16,704 bases of DNA, taken from NCBI GenBank assembly GCA_947629295.1, contig CANRDH010000019.1, positions 1 through 16,704 on the forward strand, given 5' to 3'. Made by a program: the position numbers and the translations under genes. This DNA comes from an uncultured Clostridia bacterium. GTDB taxonomy: Bacteria; Bacillota; Clostridia; Oscillospirales; Acutalibacteraceae. The notes below the pieces were generated by a model. The model did not search any database. It was not told the origin of the DNA and was given only the letters and a program-made list of their open reading frames with translations. This document shows positions 1 to 8,094 of the stretch, piece by piece (within the stretch, counting starts at the first letter, position 1; each line of letters opens with the position of its first letter).

Positions 1-710
1 CCTGTGTCATATGCAAGAGAACCCGAATATCCCTCGATTTTGTTTTCTTCAAGGTCGCTTAGCTTCACAGGCTCAATGCCCGCTGCTTCTGCAAATTCTT
101 CATATGCATAATATGCGGCAAGTGCTGTCCAGTGATGGTCACTGTTAAAATAAAGATATTCGTTCCTGTGGTGCAAAAGCTTGTCATATACATTTACTCC
201 GATAACGTCAGATGTATATGAGGAAACTATTGTATTGAGATAATCCTCCTGCGATGAGCATAAATCCTTGAATTTGTCGGGCAAATCCACTCCGATATGT
301 GTGGGTGCCACAACATTGTAGACCTTTATGCCGTCGCCGAGCGCCGTCTTTATATCGGATATGGTTTCCGCATAATATTTTGCCATACCTTCACTTCCGT
401 AAAAAAGCTCATATGCGACATCGTTATATATGAAAATACCGTTTACCGTTTCACCCTCGCTGTCGGGAGTCGGGTCGTATATCTCAGGTATTGAGCCTTC
501 GTCATCCTCGCTGTTTTGACTTTCCTCAACACTGCTGTCGGAGTTTTCAATATTGCTTACATCCTTTTCCGACTGCTGAACCCTCGATTCGGTTTCGGAG
601 GGGATCGATCTATCTACGCTTTCGCCGTTGTTAATACAGCCCGCCGAAAGGCAAGTCATAAGCAATGCAAGAAAAACAGATATATGTTTTATAATTCTAT
701 TTGATTTCAT
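1..710 (-). CDS. DHHW-family lipoprotein, N-terminal part (truncated by window edge)
   Basis: This reading frame starts at an ATG (positions 710-708) and stays open for 236 codons to the window edge, so the C-terminus is missing. Residues 2-25 look like a lipoprotein signal peptide: basic start, hydrophobic stretch, then LSAGC with the candidate lipidated Cys at 25. The -3 residue is Ser, so the lipobox is imperfect. A Ser/Glu/Asp-rich linker spans about residues 30-90. A folded domain follows and carries SDHHWTA at 190-196, the signature that names the DHHW family. This resembles the DxHW active-site motif of AlgJ/AlgX-type SGNH acetyltransferases, so an extracytoplasmic role in O-acetylation of a cell-surface polysaccharide is plausible. 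Such genes often lie next to an MBOAT acyltransferase, which would be outside this window. The ribosome binding site is a modest GGGGTG six bases before the ATG. The family call is fairly secure; the function is inferred. Confidence 0.8.
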   Translation of the reverse strand, partial: MKSNRIIKHISVFLALLMTCLSAGCINNGESVDRSIPSETESRVQQSEKDVSNIENSDSSVEESQNSEDDEGSIPEIYDPTPDSEGETVNGIFIYNDVAYELFYGSEGMAKYYAETISDIKTALGDGIKVYNVVAPTHIGVDLPDKFKDLCSSQEDYLNTIVSSYTSDVIGVNVYDKLLHHRNEYLYFNSDHHWTALAAYYAYEEFAEAAGIEPVKLSDLEENKIEGYSGSLAYDT

Positions 711-1166
711 ACTAAACACCCCATAACAAAATAATAAATTAAATAAGTCAAATTACTGTCAACAATTATATATATGTTATTATCATTCGCCCAAAGCGAT
801 ACATCATATATGCTAAGGTGTATAATAAAATGACCCGATAGTACAAAAAATATAGACTCATATTGGAGCCTGTGGTACAATGTTGAGCGGCCAAACCAAC
901 ATAGGGCGGAAGCAGCAACATCATTCGAGTATATAATAGCACAAAAATTAGAAAAGGTAAACACCTGAATTAGGGCTGAAACCGAAAGAGGGAGGTCAAA
1001 GCGAGAGGGCTAAAATGCGGAGAAGAAGAAATTAAGAAAACCCGGATGAACACAAAAGAAACATTTGCCTTAAAAATTTTTGTGATACATTATATATAAA
1101 ATATGATATTGAATATTTATGAAAAAAATGTTATCATATAATATTATAGAAAGAGGCGGTGCGGTA
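711..1166. other. Divergent intergenic region, 456 bases
   Basis: No convincing gene lies here. The DHHW gene leaves to the left and recJ to the right. The left part is AT-rich. It holds possible -10 hexamers: TATAAT on the minus strand at 770-765, which could serve the DHHW gene with a weak TTGGGC at 794-789, and TATAAT on the plus strand at 821-826 and 932-937. None has a good -35 at proper spacing. A small inverted repeat ATGTTG/CAACAT lies at 880-885 and 897-902. Positions about 968-1045 are strikingly purine-rich on the plus strand and contain SD-like tracts (AGGGAGG), but no worthwhile frame follows them. I recognise no riboswitch or RNA family. Confidence 0.6.
1137..1142 (+). promoter_or_regulatory. 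Candidate -10 element for recJ
   Basis: A perfect TATAAT ends 24 bases before the recJ start. The nearest -35-like hexamer, TTGAAT at 1109-1114, is 22 bases upstream of it, too far for a standard sigma-A promoter. A second possibility is TTGCCT at 1065-1070 with a weak -10 near 1088-1093. The region is very AT-rich, so chance matches are likely. Confidence 0.3.
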
Positions 1167-3236
1167 ATGAAAAAATGGACGTTTTCGGAGCTTGACAGGG
1201 ATATGGTGAGGAAGCTCTGCTCACTTTACGGATTACCTGTTTTTACGTCCATGCTTCTGACAATAAGAGGAATAACGGAAAAAGATGATATAGAGCGTTT
1301 TTTCGGCTGTGGGAACGAGCTTGACGACCCTATGAATATAAAGGATATGAGAGAGGCGGCTGACAGAATAAGGTCTGCGGTAATGTCATATGAAAAAATA
1401 TGCGTATACGGGGATTACGATTGCGACGGTATAACCTCTACAGCCATACTTTATTCGTATCTTGAATCCGTTTGCGCAAATGTCATATATTATATCCCTG
1501 ACAGAAATTCCGAAGGCTACGGAATAAATATTTCGGCTGTCGATAAGCTGAAGGACGGGGGCGTAAGCCTTATCATTACCGTTGACAACGGAATATCCGC
1601 AATAGATGAAATAGATTACGCCGCTTCAATCGGAATCGATGTTATAGTTACCGACCATCATAAGCCGCTCGATATACTTCCGAGAGCCGTTGCGGTAGTA
1701 AATCCGCACAGAGCTGATGAAACCTGTAAATTCAGAAATTACTGCGGCGCCGGGATTGCACTTAAGCTTATAACGGCACTTGAGGGCGATGAGTTTTCGA
1801 TAATGGAAAACTATTCCGACCTTGCCGCCTTAGGGACGGTCGCCGATGTTGTTCCGCTTGAGGGTGAAAACAGGGATATTGTCAAAGCGGGAATAATGAA
1901 TATGGGAAATACGGAAAGAATAGGTCTGAGCAAGCTTATGGAGGAGGCAGGAGTGGAAGACATAACCTCGGGGGCAATCGGCTTTCGTATCGGTCCGAGA
2001 ATAAATGCGGCGGGCAGGCTTGCTTCCCCGTATGACGCACTCGAATTACTGCTCAGCGAGGACGAAGAGCAGGTCTGTAAAAAAGCTGAACTGCTTTGTA
2101 CCCTTAATTCCAGACGTCAGGAAATAGAGAGCAAAATAATTGAACAGGCGGATGAAATTATCCGTAATGACAGCAAAGCCGCAAACAGCAGAATATTGGT
2201 CCTGTCCTCAAGGGATTGGAATCCCGGAGTTATAGGAGTTGCGGCGGCACGTATAACCCAAAAATACGGAAAGCCGTCAATACTTATTTCTGAGAGCGAC
2301 GGTATATGCAAGGCGTCGGGCAGAAGCATATCGGGATTTTCGATAGTGGACGCTGTTTTTGCCTGTTCGGAATATCTTGAAAAATACGGCGGTCATCCCA
2401 TGGCAGTAGGTTTCAGCATTAAAAAGGAAAATTTAAAGCTGTTTGCAAATGCAATTAATGCTTACGCCAACAAGCTTGAATATATGCCCCTTGCAGGCAT
2501 AAAGCTGGACGCTTCGCTGAATCCCGAAACATTGACAGCGGATATGGCTGACCTGCTCAAAGAATTTGAACCCTTCGGATGCGGCAATCCTAAGCCTGTT
2601 TTTGCTATTACAGGAGCTTCTCTTGACAGGATAACTCCCCTTAAGGAGGGAAAGCACCTAAGACTTTCGGTATCAAGAGGAAAATCACGGCTTTCGATGA
2701 TGAGCTTTTTCCAAACAGCTGAGGAGTTCCCGTATAAGGAAGGGGATATTCTTGATTTTGCGGTAAGTCTTGAAAAAAATGAATTTCGCGGAAAAGAAAG
2801 TCTTTCGCTAATCGTAAAGGATATAAGATATAATAAGGAAATATTTGATACCGAAGCGGCAATGTACGAATTGCAGGATTATGAGCTTTATAAAAGCGGT
2901 ATATTAAAAAAGGATCTATGCGAAAAATATCCGACAAGGGATGATTTCAAAATACTGTATACATTTCTGAAAAGGGACGCAGGGACAAGATACAGTGCGG
3001 ACGCACTGGAATATTCTGTCGGAAAATTCGCCGCAGGAATCAATCCGCCGCTTCAGCCTCTCGGACTTTTTAAGATAATGATAATACTTGATATTATGCA
3101 GGAGCTTCGTCTGGCCGATTATAAAAGAACAGCGGACAGTATATATATACATATTCCGCAGGCACAGGGCAAGGTAGACCTCAGAGCTTCGGAAATATAC
3201 AGAAAATTAGAGGAGGATATAAGAAATGTCCGCTAA
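1167..3236 (+). CDS. recJ: Single-stranded-DNA-specific exonuclease RecJ
   Basis: RecJ is the 5'-to-3' single-strand DNA exonuclease of recombination and mismatch/base-excision repair, a DHH-superfamily phosphoesterase using Mn/Mg ions. The 689-residue protein shows the motifs in order: GDYDCDG at 82-88 (usually DYDADG, here with Cys), VDNG at 139-142, TDHH with DHH at 163-165, an NPHR segment before the CGAG motif, and RIGPRINAAGR. The DHHA1 part ends in YGGHPMAVGF with GGHP at 408-411. An OB-fold region and a Firmicute-type C-terminal extension of about 120 residues follow. I chose ATG 1167 because GAGGCGG lies seven bases upstream; an in-frame ATG at 1119 would add 16 residues without a ribosome binding site. 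The stop overlaps the start of rel by 11 bases, indicating translational coupling. Confidence 0.96.
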   Translation: MKKWTFSELDRDMVRKLCSLYGLPVFTSMLLTIRGITEKDDIERFFGCGNELDDPMNIKDMREAADRIRSAVMSYEKICVYGDYDCDGITSTAILYSYLESVCANVIYYIPDRNSEGYGINISAVDKLKDGGVSLIITVDNGISAIDEIDYAASIGIDVIVTDHHKPLDILPRAVAVVNPHRADETCKFRNYCGAGIALKLITALEGDEFSIMENYSDLAALGTVADVVPLEGENRDIVKAGIMNMGNTERIGLSKLMEEAGVEDITSGAIGFRIGPRINAAGRLASPYDALELLLSEDEEQVCKKAELLCTLNSRRQEIESKIIEQADEIIRNDSKAANSRILVLSSRDWNPGVIGVAAARITQKYGKPSILISESDGICKASGRSISGFSIVDAVFACSEYLEKYGGHPMAVGFSIKKENLKLFANAINAYANKLEYMPLAGIKLDASLNPETLTADMADLLKEFEPFGCGNPKPVFAITGASLDRITPLKEGKHLRLSVSRGKSRLSMMSFFQTAEEFPYKEGDILDFAVSLEKNEFRGKESLSLIVKDIRYNKEIFDTEAAMYELQDYELYKSGILKKDLCEKYPTRDDFKILYTFLKRDAGTRYSADALEYSVGKFAAGINPPLQPLGLFKIMIILDIMQELRLADYKRTADSIYIHIPQAQGKVDLRASEIYRKLEEDIRNVR

Positions 3237-5409
3237 ACTTAAATACTATCAGGATTATAACGAATTGGTAGAGCTTATGCAAAAAAGCGGCCGTAATTAT
3301 GATTACGGGCTTATTGAGCGGGCATACAAGCTCGCGGAGGAAATGCACGGCGACCAGCGAAGGGCGTCGGGAATACCGTATATTCTCCACCCGACAACGG
3401 TTGCCTGCATACTTGCGGAGTTGGGAATGGATTCTGAGTCGATAGCGGCGGCACTTCTGCATGACGTTGTGGAGGATACTCCCGTTACGCTTGAGGAGAT
3501 AACAAAAAAATTCGGCTCCGAAATAGCAATACTTATTGACGGTGTTACAAAGCTCGGAAAAATTCCCTATTCCTCAAGGGAGGAGCAGCAAGCCGAAAAT
3601 ATAAGAAAAATGCTCATAGCGATGTCTAATGATATAAGGGTAATTATAATCAAGCTTGCCGACAGACTTCATAATATGCGTACAATAGAATGTATGAAGG
3701 AGCAGCACAGACGTGACAAGGCGCTTGAGGTAATGGAGGTTTATGCTCCCATTGCGCACAGACTCGGTATAAGGGCGATAAAGGAGGAGCTTGAGGATCT
3801 TTCCATACGCTATCTTGACCCTGTCGGATATGCGGAAATAGAGAAGCAGCTTGAGCTTAAGAGCAAGGACAGGTTAAATTTTGTTGCGGACATAAAGCAG
3901 CAGCTTTATGACAGGCTGAAGGACGAAATAAGCAATGTATATATAGAGGGCAGAGTAAAGAGTATACACGGGATATATAAAAAGACCTTTATGAAGGGCC
4001 GCACAATGGACCAAATTTTTGATATTTTTGCTGTAAGGGTAATTGTGGACAGTGTTGCCGATTGCTATAATGTACTTGGTGTTGTGCATGACCTTTTCAA
4101 GCCTCTGCCGAACCGTTTTAAGGATTATATATCCACTCCGAAGCCGAATATGTATCAGTCGCTTCATACGACCGTTATCGGCAAGGAGGGCATACCATTT
4201 GAAATTCAGATAAGAACATGGGAAATGCATTATACCGCCGAATACGGAATAGCGGCGCACTGGAAATACAAGGAGGGAATAACAAAGAAGAATTCCCTTG
4301 ATGAGCGTCTTGCATGGATAAGGAAGATGCTTGAAAATCAGAGTGATAATGATTCAACGGATATAGTACGCACGATAAAGATGGATCTTGTTCCTGAGGA
4401 GGTATTTGTATTCACGCCGAAGGGAGATGTATTGAGTCTGCCAAACGGTGCCACAGTCATAGATGTGGCATATGCGATCCACAGTGAAGTCGGAAACCGC
4501 ATGAACGGTGCTAAGGTGGACAAGCGCATCGTACCGATTGATTATAAGGTAAAAACGGGCGAAATTGTAGAAATAATGACGGCAAAGGAAAGCACGGGGC
4601 CGAAGAGGGACTGGCTTAACATTGTCAGGACAAGTGAAGCAAGGAGCAAAATCAGGCTTTGGTTCAAGAGAGAAAAGCGTGACGAGAACATTCAGGAGGG
4701 AAAAACACAGCTTGAAGCTGAATTCAGGCGGCTTAATATAAATGTACCCGAAAAGGAGCTTCCCGAATTTCTCGCGGATGTTATGCACAGACAAAACTGC
4801 AATTCGATAGAAGATTTTTATGCTTCGATAGGCTATGGCGGCATACAGCTATGGAGAATACTTCCGAAAATCAAGGAAAACTATTTCAAAAAATATACGG
4901 TAAACGACAGCGAGCCTATAATCGTTCTTAAGGATGAGATACCGAAAAAGAAGGTCAGCAGCGGTGTACGTGTTGCGGGACTTGATGATTGTCTGATAAA
5001 ATATTCACGCTGCTGCAATCCGCTGCCGGGGGATGACATCATAGGATTTATCACAAGGGGCTACGGTGTATCTATACACAAGAGGTCATGTTCAAATGTA
5101 CCGAAGGATATAACGAAATGTGCCGAACCTGAGAGGTGGGTGAGTGCCGAGTGGGCTGATCACATAGCGAACGAAACATTCAAGGCAACGCTGCGGATCA
5201 GTGCTACAGACAGGACGGGTTTACTTGCGGATATCACGAATCAGCTTTCCGCCATGCATTTATTCATACACAATCTCAATTCGAGGGAGAGCAAGAACGG
5301 CATGGCTATTGTTGAGATAAGTGTTACGGTGAATGGGATCAACCATTTAAAGACGGTAATAAGCAAATTGAGCGGAATTAACGGTATCGTATCTGTTGGC
5401 AGAAACTAA
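3226..5409 (+). CDS. rel: Bifunctional (p)ppGpp synthetase/hydrolase (RSH family)
   Basis: This cytoplasmic, ribosome-associated stringent-response enzyme makes (p)ppGpp from ATP and GTP/GDP under amino-acid starvation and also degrades it. The 727 residues show the full long-RSH order. The N-terminal HD hydrolase domain has HDVVEDT at 79-85 and a later RLHNMRT. The synthetase domain spans about 235-350 with RFKD at 297-300 and the SLHTTV and AEYGIAAHW motifs. A TGS domain lies at about 388-450, a zinc-finger-like CC segment with SRCCNPLPGDD starting at 594, and an ACT domain at about 653-727. RFKD is the RxKD form known from bifunctional enzymes rather than the ExDD of monofunctional RelA, and the hydrolase motif is intact, so both activities are expected. 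AGGAGG at 3211-3216 supports ATG 3226. The start lies inside the end of recJ; dtd follows after 47 bases. Confidence 0.97.
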   Translation: MSAKLKYYQDYNELVELMQKSGRNYDYGLIERAYKLAEEMHGDQRRASGIPYILHPTTVACILAELGMDSESIAAALLHDVVEDTPVTLEEITKKFGSEIAILIDGVTKLGKIPYSSREEQQAENIRKMLIAMSNDIRVIIIKLADRLHNMRTIECMKEQHRRDKALEVMEVYAPIAHRLGIRAIKEELEDLSIRYLDPVGYAEIEKQLELKSKDRLNFVADIKQQLYDRLKDEISNVYIEGRVKSIHGIYKKTFMKGRTMDQIFDIFAVRVIVDSVADCYNVLGVVHDLFKPLPNRFKDYISTPKPNMYQSLHTTVIGKEGIPFEIQIRTWEMHYTAEYGIAAHWKYKEGITKKNSLDERLAWIRKMLENQSDNDSTDIVRTIKMDLVPEEVFVFTPKGDVLSLPNGATVIDVAYAIHSEVGNRMNGAKVDKRIVPIDYKVKTGEIVEIMTAKESTGPKRDWLNIVRTSEARSKIRLWFKREKRDENIQEGKTQLEAEFRRLNINVPEKELPEFLADVMHRQNCNSIEDFYASIGYGGIQLWRILPKIKENYFKKYTVNDSEPIIVLKDEIPKKKVSSGVRVAGLDDCLIKYSRCCNPLPGDDIIGFITRGYGVSIHKRSCSNVPKDITKCAEPERWVSAEWADHIANETFKATLRISATDRTGLLADITNQLSAMHLFIHNLNSRESKNGMAIVEISVTVNGINHLKTVISKLSGINGIVSVGRN

Positions 5410-5456
5410 CATTACCGGTAGGCTGCAAGAGTTCGTTCCGCCGGAGGATTGTATTT

Positions 5457-5906
5457 ATGAGAGCAGTTGTACAGAGAGTTACACATTGTAATGTCAAGGT
5501 TGACGGAAAAACAGTGGGAGAAATAGGAAGCGGTATGCTGATACTGCTTGGTGTGAAAAAAGGCGATACCGAAAAGGAAGCGGAAAAGCTCAGTGCAAAG
5601 ATATCGGGACTCCGTATTTTTACTGATGAAAATGATAAGATGAATTTGTCACTTGCCGATATCGGCGGTGAGGTGCTTGTCGTGTCGCAGTTTACGCTCT
5701 GCACGGACTGCCGCCGGGGCAGACGGCCCGATTTCGGAGAAGCAGCCGGAAAAGACGCGGCGGAGCCGTTGTATGAGTATTTCTGTGAATGTATGGAAAA
5801 TGCCGGAATAAATAAGGTGGAGCGCGGAATATTCGGTGCGGATATGAAGGTGTCACTATTGAATGACGGACCTGTGACGCTGATAATAGATACCGATGTG
5901 CTTTAA
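5457..5906 (+). CDS. dtd: D-aminoacyl-tRNA deacylase
   Basis: Dtd hydrolyses D-amino acids (and Gly) mis-attached to tRNA, recycling the tRNA and keeping D-residues out of proteins. The protein has 149 residues, the normal family length. The opening MRAVVQRV, the SQFTL motif with Thr80 and the NDGPVT motif at 136-141 (the Gly-cisPro chirality filter) are all present. Between them, RRGRRPDF corresponds to the family's RKGNRPSF-type segment. A good ribosome binding site, GGAGG at 5443-5447, stands nine bases before the ATG. The gene sits 47 bases after rel, the standard neighbour in Firmicutes, and is probably co-transcribed. No terminator is visible between them. Confidence 0.96.
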   Translation: MRAVVQRVTHCNVKVDGKTVGEIGSGMLILLGVKKGDTEKEAEKLSAKISGLRIFTDENDKMNLSLADIGGEVLVVSQFTLCTDCRRGRRPDFGEAAGKDAAEPLYEYFCECMENAGINKVERGIFGADMKVSLLNDGPVTLIIDTDVL

Positions 5907-5964
5907 CGGATATTATATTTATGGCTCAGACGTAAGTTTACTGTTTGGGAGATCAATAAAATTA

Positions 5965-5977
5965 TGAGCATCGCTCA
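5965..5977 (+). other. Small stem-loop before the metallo-hydrolase gene
   Basis: TGAGC at 5965-5969 pairs with GCTCA at 5973-5977 around a three-base loop, just before the AGGTGGG ribosome binding site. There is no T-tract, so it is not a terminator. It may affect initiation or be incidental. Confidence 0.3.
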
Positions 5978-5992
5978 AAGTAGGTGGGAATT

Positions 5993-6622
5993 ATGCTAAA
6001 AGTAGAATGTTTTGAAATTTCATGTAACTGCTATTTTGTAACGGATGACAGTGCAGAGGGTTCACTTGTCGTTGACCCGGGCGGATCCTGTGCAAAGCTT
6101 GAAAAAAGAATAGATGACTACGGAGCGGATAAGCTGAAATATATCCTCATTACACACGGTCACTATGACCATATAGGTAATGCTGCAAGTCTTAAAAGAA
6201 AATATCCCTCCGCAGATATTGTTATAGGCGAAAAGGAAAAAGACTTTACATCGAATAAAATGCTCAATCTGTCTATGTTTTCGGGTGAACCTGTTGAAAA
6301 ATTCGAGGCGGATCTACTTGTAAAGGAAGGCACAAGCTTAAATTTCGGAGTAGATAAGATTGAGGTTATTGAAACTCCCGGACATACACGGGGCGGCGTC
6401 TGCTATCGCATAGGTGATGTGCTTTTCACGGGGGATACTTTGTTCCGCTTGTCTATGGGAAGAACGGATTTTCCGACGGGAAATGAGGAGGAATTGACGG
6501 AATCACTGAAAAAACTCGCAGAGCTTGACGGAAACTTCGATGTATATTGCGGACATGGGGAAAAGACTGCGCTTGAATATGAAAGAAAATACAATACGTA
6601 TATGAGGAAGAGCCTGCTATGA
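5993..6622 (+). CDS. MBL-fold metallo-hydrolase, YqgX/glyoxalase II-like
   Basis: This is a single-domain metallo-beta-lactamase-fold hydrolase of 209 residues. The metal-binding HGHYDH motif is at residues 55-60, followed by the later ligands ETPGHTRGG, GDTLF and the terminal CGHGE. GDTLF with SMGRTDFPTG is typical of the small YqgX / hydroxyacylglutathione hydrolase-like group, which hydrolyse thioesters such as S-lactoylglutathione or bacillithiol analogues. The true substrate cannot be read from sequence, and a glutathione role is doubtful in an anaerobic Firmicute. I chose ATG 5993, which follows AGGTGGG by about five bases. An in-frame GTG at 5984 lies inside that ribosome binding site. 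The stop codon overlaps the next gene's start (ATGA), so translation is probably coupled to hemZ. Confidence 0.9.
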   Translation: MLKVECFEISCNCYFVTDDSAEGSLVVDPGGSCAKLEKRIDDYGADKLKYILITHGHYDHIGNAASLKRKYPSADIVIGEKEKDFTSNKMLNLSMFSGEPVEKFEADLLVKEGTSLNFGVDKIEVIETPGHTRGGVCYRIGDVLFTGDTLFRLSMGRTDFPTGNEEELTESLKKLAELDGNFDVYCGHGEKTALEYERKYNTYMRKSLL

Positions 6623-8094
6623 CAGTTTATATCGACAATCATACATTTCATTATGAAACGGAAAATCTCGTAAGGCTGTTCTTTCCCGATGAAAAGATAA
6701 TTATAGAAAAGGAAATACCCGAAAATACAGTGCCGCCTTACATATATACTTCAATGAATATAAATGACGGTAATGCACATATTTATGTGAGGGTAAATAC
6801 GGAAGGATTTGATGAGGCAGATGTAAAGGAAATAGCCTTGTCAGATAAGGATTTTGAAAAAACTGCGGAAAGAACTATGGCGGTATGTCTGTATAAGCTT
6901 TTGTGTAAGCTTACGGGAACAACTAAGCCGTGGGGTATTTTGACGGGTGTGCGTCCGATAAAGCTTTTCAGACGGCTTTCCGATAAAAACGGAAAAGAAT
7001 ATGCGGAAAGCTATTTCAGGGATAAATTATTGGTATCAGACGAAAAAATAAGGCTCAGTGCATGGACGGAGGAAAACGAAAGAAAAATACTCGCCCTGAG
7101 CAAGCCGATGTCGGTAAGTCTGTATATCTCGATACCGTTCTGTCCGTCAAGGTGTTCGTACTGCTCCTTTATATCACAAACGGCGGATAGGGCAAAAAAA
7201 CTTATTGCACCGTATTTTGAGCTGCTTTGCAGGGAGCTTGAATGTACTGCGGAGATCGTCAGGGATAAAAAGCTTATATTGGAAAGCGTATATATAGGCG
7301 GGGGAACTCCGACAACGCTAAGTGCCGAACAACTGTACATTCTGATAAAAACCGTAAGGGATAATTTTGATATGTCCGGGTGCCGTGAATTTACCGTTGA
7401 GGCAGGCAGACCCGATACGATAGATGAGGAAAAGCTTAAGGCAATTTCAGAGGGCAGGGCTGACAGGATAAGCATAAATCCGCAGACGCTCAATGACAGC
7501 GTTCTTGAGGTTATAGGACGAAAGCATACGTCAAAGCAGATTTATGATACATTCGCTCTTGCAAGAAAAATGGGGTTTGCTCATATAAATACAGATTTGA
7601 TTGCAGGACTTCCGACAGATACTGCGGAAAGCTTTTCGGCAACGCTTGACGGAATATTCTCCCTTGCTCCCGAAAGCATAACCGTGCATACGCTTGCCCT
7701 TAAGCGTTCCTCACGCCTTACGCTTCAGGGACATTCCATAGGAGGGGACAGCGGGGCGGCCGCGGCGAAAATGCTTGAGCTTTGCTCCGAAAGACTGCCA
7801 AAAGCAGGCTATGAGCCCTATTATCTCTACAGGCAAAGCCGCATAGAGGGCGGACTTGAAAATACAGGCTGGTCAAAAAAAGGCTTTGAGGGAATATATA
7901 ATGTATTTGTAATGGACGAAACGCATACTGTCATAGGCTGCGGAGCGGGAGCTGTGACAAAGCTTAAAAATCCCTATGGCAGCGACCTTACAAGAATATT
8001 TAATTATAAATACCCATACGAATATATAAGCGGCTTTGAAGAAATACTTAGAAGGAAAGAGCAGGTGAGAACTTTTTACAATGAATTATCTTAA
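6619..8094 (+). CDS. hemZ: Radical SAM protein HemZ, coproporphyrinogen III dehydrogenase-like
   Basis: This is a 491-residue radical SAM enzyme of the HemZ branch of the oxygen-independent coproporphyrinogen oxidase family. The [4Fe-4S]-binding CPSRCSYC motif puts Cys at 175, 179 and 182. The downstream YIGGGTPTTL motif is the SAM-binding GGGTPT type. An N-terminal region of about 170 residues contains WGILTGVRPIKL, which HemZ has and the shorter HemW/HemN lack; the length also fits Bacillus HemZ (about 500 residues). In Bacillus it is annotated in anaerobic haem synthesis. No other haem gene is in this window, so activity on coproporphyrinogen here is an assumption. The gene belongs to the usual dtd - metallo-hydrolase - hemZ order of clostridia and overlaps both neighbours (by 4 and 14 bases). 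Confidence 0.92.
   Translation: MTVYIDNHTFHYETENLVRLFFPDEKIIIEKEIPENTVPPYIYTSMNINDGNAHIYVRVNTEGFDEADVKEIALSDKDFEKTAERTMAVCLYKLLCKLTGTTKPWGILTGVRPIKLFRRLSDKNGKEYAESYFRDKLLVSDEKIRLSAWTEENERKILALSKPMSVSLYISIPFCPSRCSYCSFISQTADRAKKLIAPYFELLCRELECTAEIVRDKKLILESVYIGGGTPTTLSAEQLYILIKTVRDNFDMSGCREFTVEAGRPDTIDEEKLKAISEGRADRISINPQTLNDSVLEVIGRKHTSKQIYDTFALARKMGFAHINTDLIAGLPTDTAESFSATLDGIFSLAPESITVHTLALKRSSRLTLQGHSIGGDSGAAAAKMLELCSERLPKAGYEPYYLYRQSRIEGGLENTGWSKKGFEGIYNVFVMDETHTVIGCGAGAVTKLKNPYGSDLTRIFNYKYPYEYISGFEEILRRKEQVRTFYNELS

Noticed and set aside
1119..1166. Longer recJ start at the upstream ATG
   Set aside because: It has no ribosome binding site and would place the GAGGCGG site inside the coding region.
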